Origin: Clostridia bacterium
GTDB lineage: Bacteria; Bacillota; Clostridia; Christensenellales; DTU072
Direction of reading: 5' to 3'
Length of the DNA stretch: 43,353 nucleotides
Assembly: GCA_028699795.1 (NCBI GenBank)
Contig: JAQVTZ010000002.1
Coordinates: 1 to 43,353, forward strand
A model generated the notes under the pieces. The model was not told the origin of the DNA, did not search any database, and worked only from the letters and a program-made list of their open reading frames with translations. Positions 42,339-43,353 of the stretch are shown here, piece by piece (position 1 is the stretch's first letter; each line of letters opens with the position of its first letter). The position numbers and the translations under genes were made by a program.

Positions 42339-43353
42339 ATGACTTCCAAATTATCCAAATATTTTGTATCGGCCATATTATTGGTTGCCGTTTTCGGGTT
42401 TATTTTTGTAATGGGACAATACGGCATCCATCAAAGCGTCGATAAACACTTACTAGAAGTAAACAACGAACTCGGCATAAATATGTTTCCGACCATAGAC
42501 CAAACGATCGAAGCTGAAGCGGCCAGTAATAATGGCGGCTCTAACGGTACGGTATCTTCTTTTTCTCTTAATGCAGGTAGTGGTTCCTACTACTATACGG
42601 GTTCAATCGCTTCATTAAGCTGCAGCGATAGCGACAGCCAAGATTCTAAGTGGAATAGGCCAAATACCAGTTGCAGTAGCTATGCCGAATCTACCAAAAC
42701 AATTACTTTTACCAATGATATGGAAGATGCAATTGCTAGCGGAAGATTATACGGTATACTTAAATTCACGGTTACCGTATCGTTATCCGGCAATAGCGGT
42801 ACTTCTTCTTATTATAATGTCAGCGGGGGATTGACAAAAGGGAACACATCTATGGGTACTGGTACGCATACGATAGGCACCAGTGGTACTAAAATAACAA
42901 GCAAGGTTATTACAATAAAGATTTGGGGCAGTGCCGCATCTTCTGATGGCTGGTATCATGGCTCTAGTAGCAGTGTTAGTTTGTCTACTTCGGCAGTATG
43001 GTTAGACTTATATTTTGATGATTTGCCTGTGTCATACAGTGCAGGAAGTAACGGTTCGGTAAGCAGTTCAGGTAGCACACTTGCCACACCTTCCGCATCA
43101 ACTAGCAGCACTGCTACTCCGAACAGCGGATATTATTTTTCCGGCTGGACGGGCACATTTAGTCATCCAAATAAATCCATCACGATAAAAGCATGCGATT
43201 ATAACAATGCCTCTATTGGTTTAACAGCAAACTTTGCCTCTATTCCGGTCTCCGTAGGTACATACATTTATAACGGTTCGGCACAAGGGCCTACCGCAAG
43301 CGGTGTAACGGGGTATTCCTACACTTATAACTATAATGGTAATGCAAACGACG
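42339..43353 (+). CDS. Surface protein with InlB-like and MBG-like segments, N-terminal part (cut by window edge)
   Basis: 338 codons from ATG 42339 (CGGAGGA at 42327-42333) run open to the window end. Residues 1-26 form a signal peptide or anchor helix (YFVSAILLVAVFGFIFVMG) without a lipobox, unlike the other two surface proteins. The next part is rich in Ser, Thr, Gly and Asn and low in charge, suggesting beta structure. Near residues 265-297, YYFSGWTGTFSH followed by LTANF resembles an InlB-type repeat. Near 305-325, GTYIYNGSAQGPTAS looks like the start of an MBG-type domain, common in long repetitive adhesins of Bacteroidota and Clostridia. The total length and the anchor are unknown. Confidence 0.8.
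   Translation, partial: MTSKLSKYFVSAILLVAVFGFIFVMGQYGIHQSVDKHLLEVNNELGINMFPTIDQTIEAEAASNNGGSNGTVSSFSLNAGSGSYYYTGSIASLSCSDSDSQDSKWNRPNTSCSSYAESTKTITFTNDMEDAIASGRLYGILKFTVTVSLSGNSGTSSYYNVSGGLTKGNTSMGTGTHTIGTSGTKITSKVITIKIWGSAASSDGWYHGSSSSVSLSTSAVWLDLYFDDLPVSYSAGSNGSVSSSGSTLATPSASTSSTATPNSGYYFSGWTGTFSHPNKSITIKACDYNNASIGLTANFASIPVSVGTYIYNGSAQGPTASGVTGYSYTYNYNGNAND

Overview
The window looks like chromosomal DNA of a Gram-positive, spore-forming bacterium of the Clostridia type (Bacillota). The evidence is AGGAGG-type ribosome binding sites, sigma-A promoters (TTGACA-17-TATAAT), a spoVT-spoVB-mazG block as in Bacillus/Clostridium, LuxS, Ktr-type potassium uptake, and large BspA/InlB-like surface lipoproteins of the kind common in gut Clostridia. 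I cannot name a genus. There is no rRNA, tRNA, CRISPR array, prophage or insertion sequence that I can support, and no gene-free stretch over 300 bases. Almost everything is on the + strand; only the cut gene at the left edge (nnrE) and a DNA glycosylase near 41 kb are on the - strand.

Left part (1-4045): the 5' end of NAD(P)H-hydrate epimerase (-), then a GH5 glucanase-like lipoprotein overlapping bioY (biotin ECF transporter S component), then a cytoplasmic GH13 amylase-family enzyme with its own promoter. Surface part (4090-21009): one strong promoter, a giant 4729-residue lipoprotein (Ig-like domain, about a dozen InlB/Listeria-Bacteroides repeats, then about 3600 residues of BspA-type leucine-rich repeats) and an 842-residue acidic lipoprotein of unknown function, closed by a strong terminator. 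The two appear to form a single 17-kb transcription unit.

Middle part (21065-26474): a Na/Pi-type transporter, a condensation-domain-like acyltransferase behind a consensus promoter with a dyad at the start point, luxS behind a 12-bp inverted repeat, an M29 aminopeptidase, and a PlsC-type acyltransferase with a zinc ribbon. Housekeeping part (26650-38274): spoVT-spoVB-mazG-dusB, then pgk-tpiA-gpmI (lower glycolysis), pyrG behind its own leader terminator, and ktrB-ktrA. Right part (38325-43353): a GNAT acetyltransferase, a GPH-type sugar:cation symporter, a convergent DNA-deoxyinosine/uracil glycosylase, an alpha/beta hydrolase, and the first 338 codons of another surface protein that runs off the window.

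The points most worth following are: the giant two-gene lipoprotein operon, including an inverted repeat that would hide its ribosome binding site only in read-through transcripts; several genes whose start codon sits exactly where transcription should begin (leaderless candidates); an unusual pyrG leader; the luxS operator-like repeat; and a YabN/MazG protein that has lost most of its methylase half.
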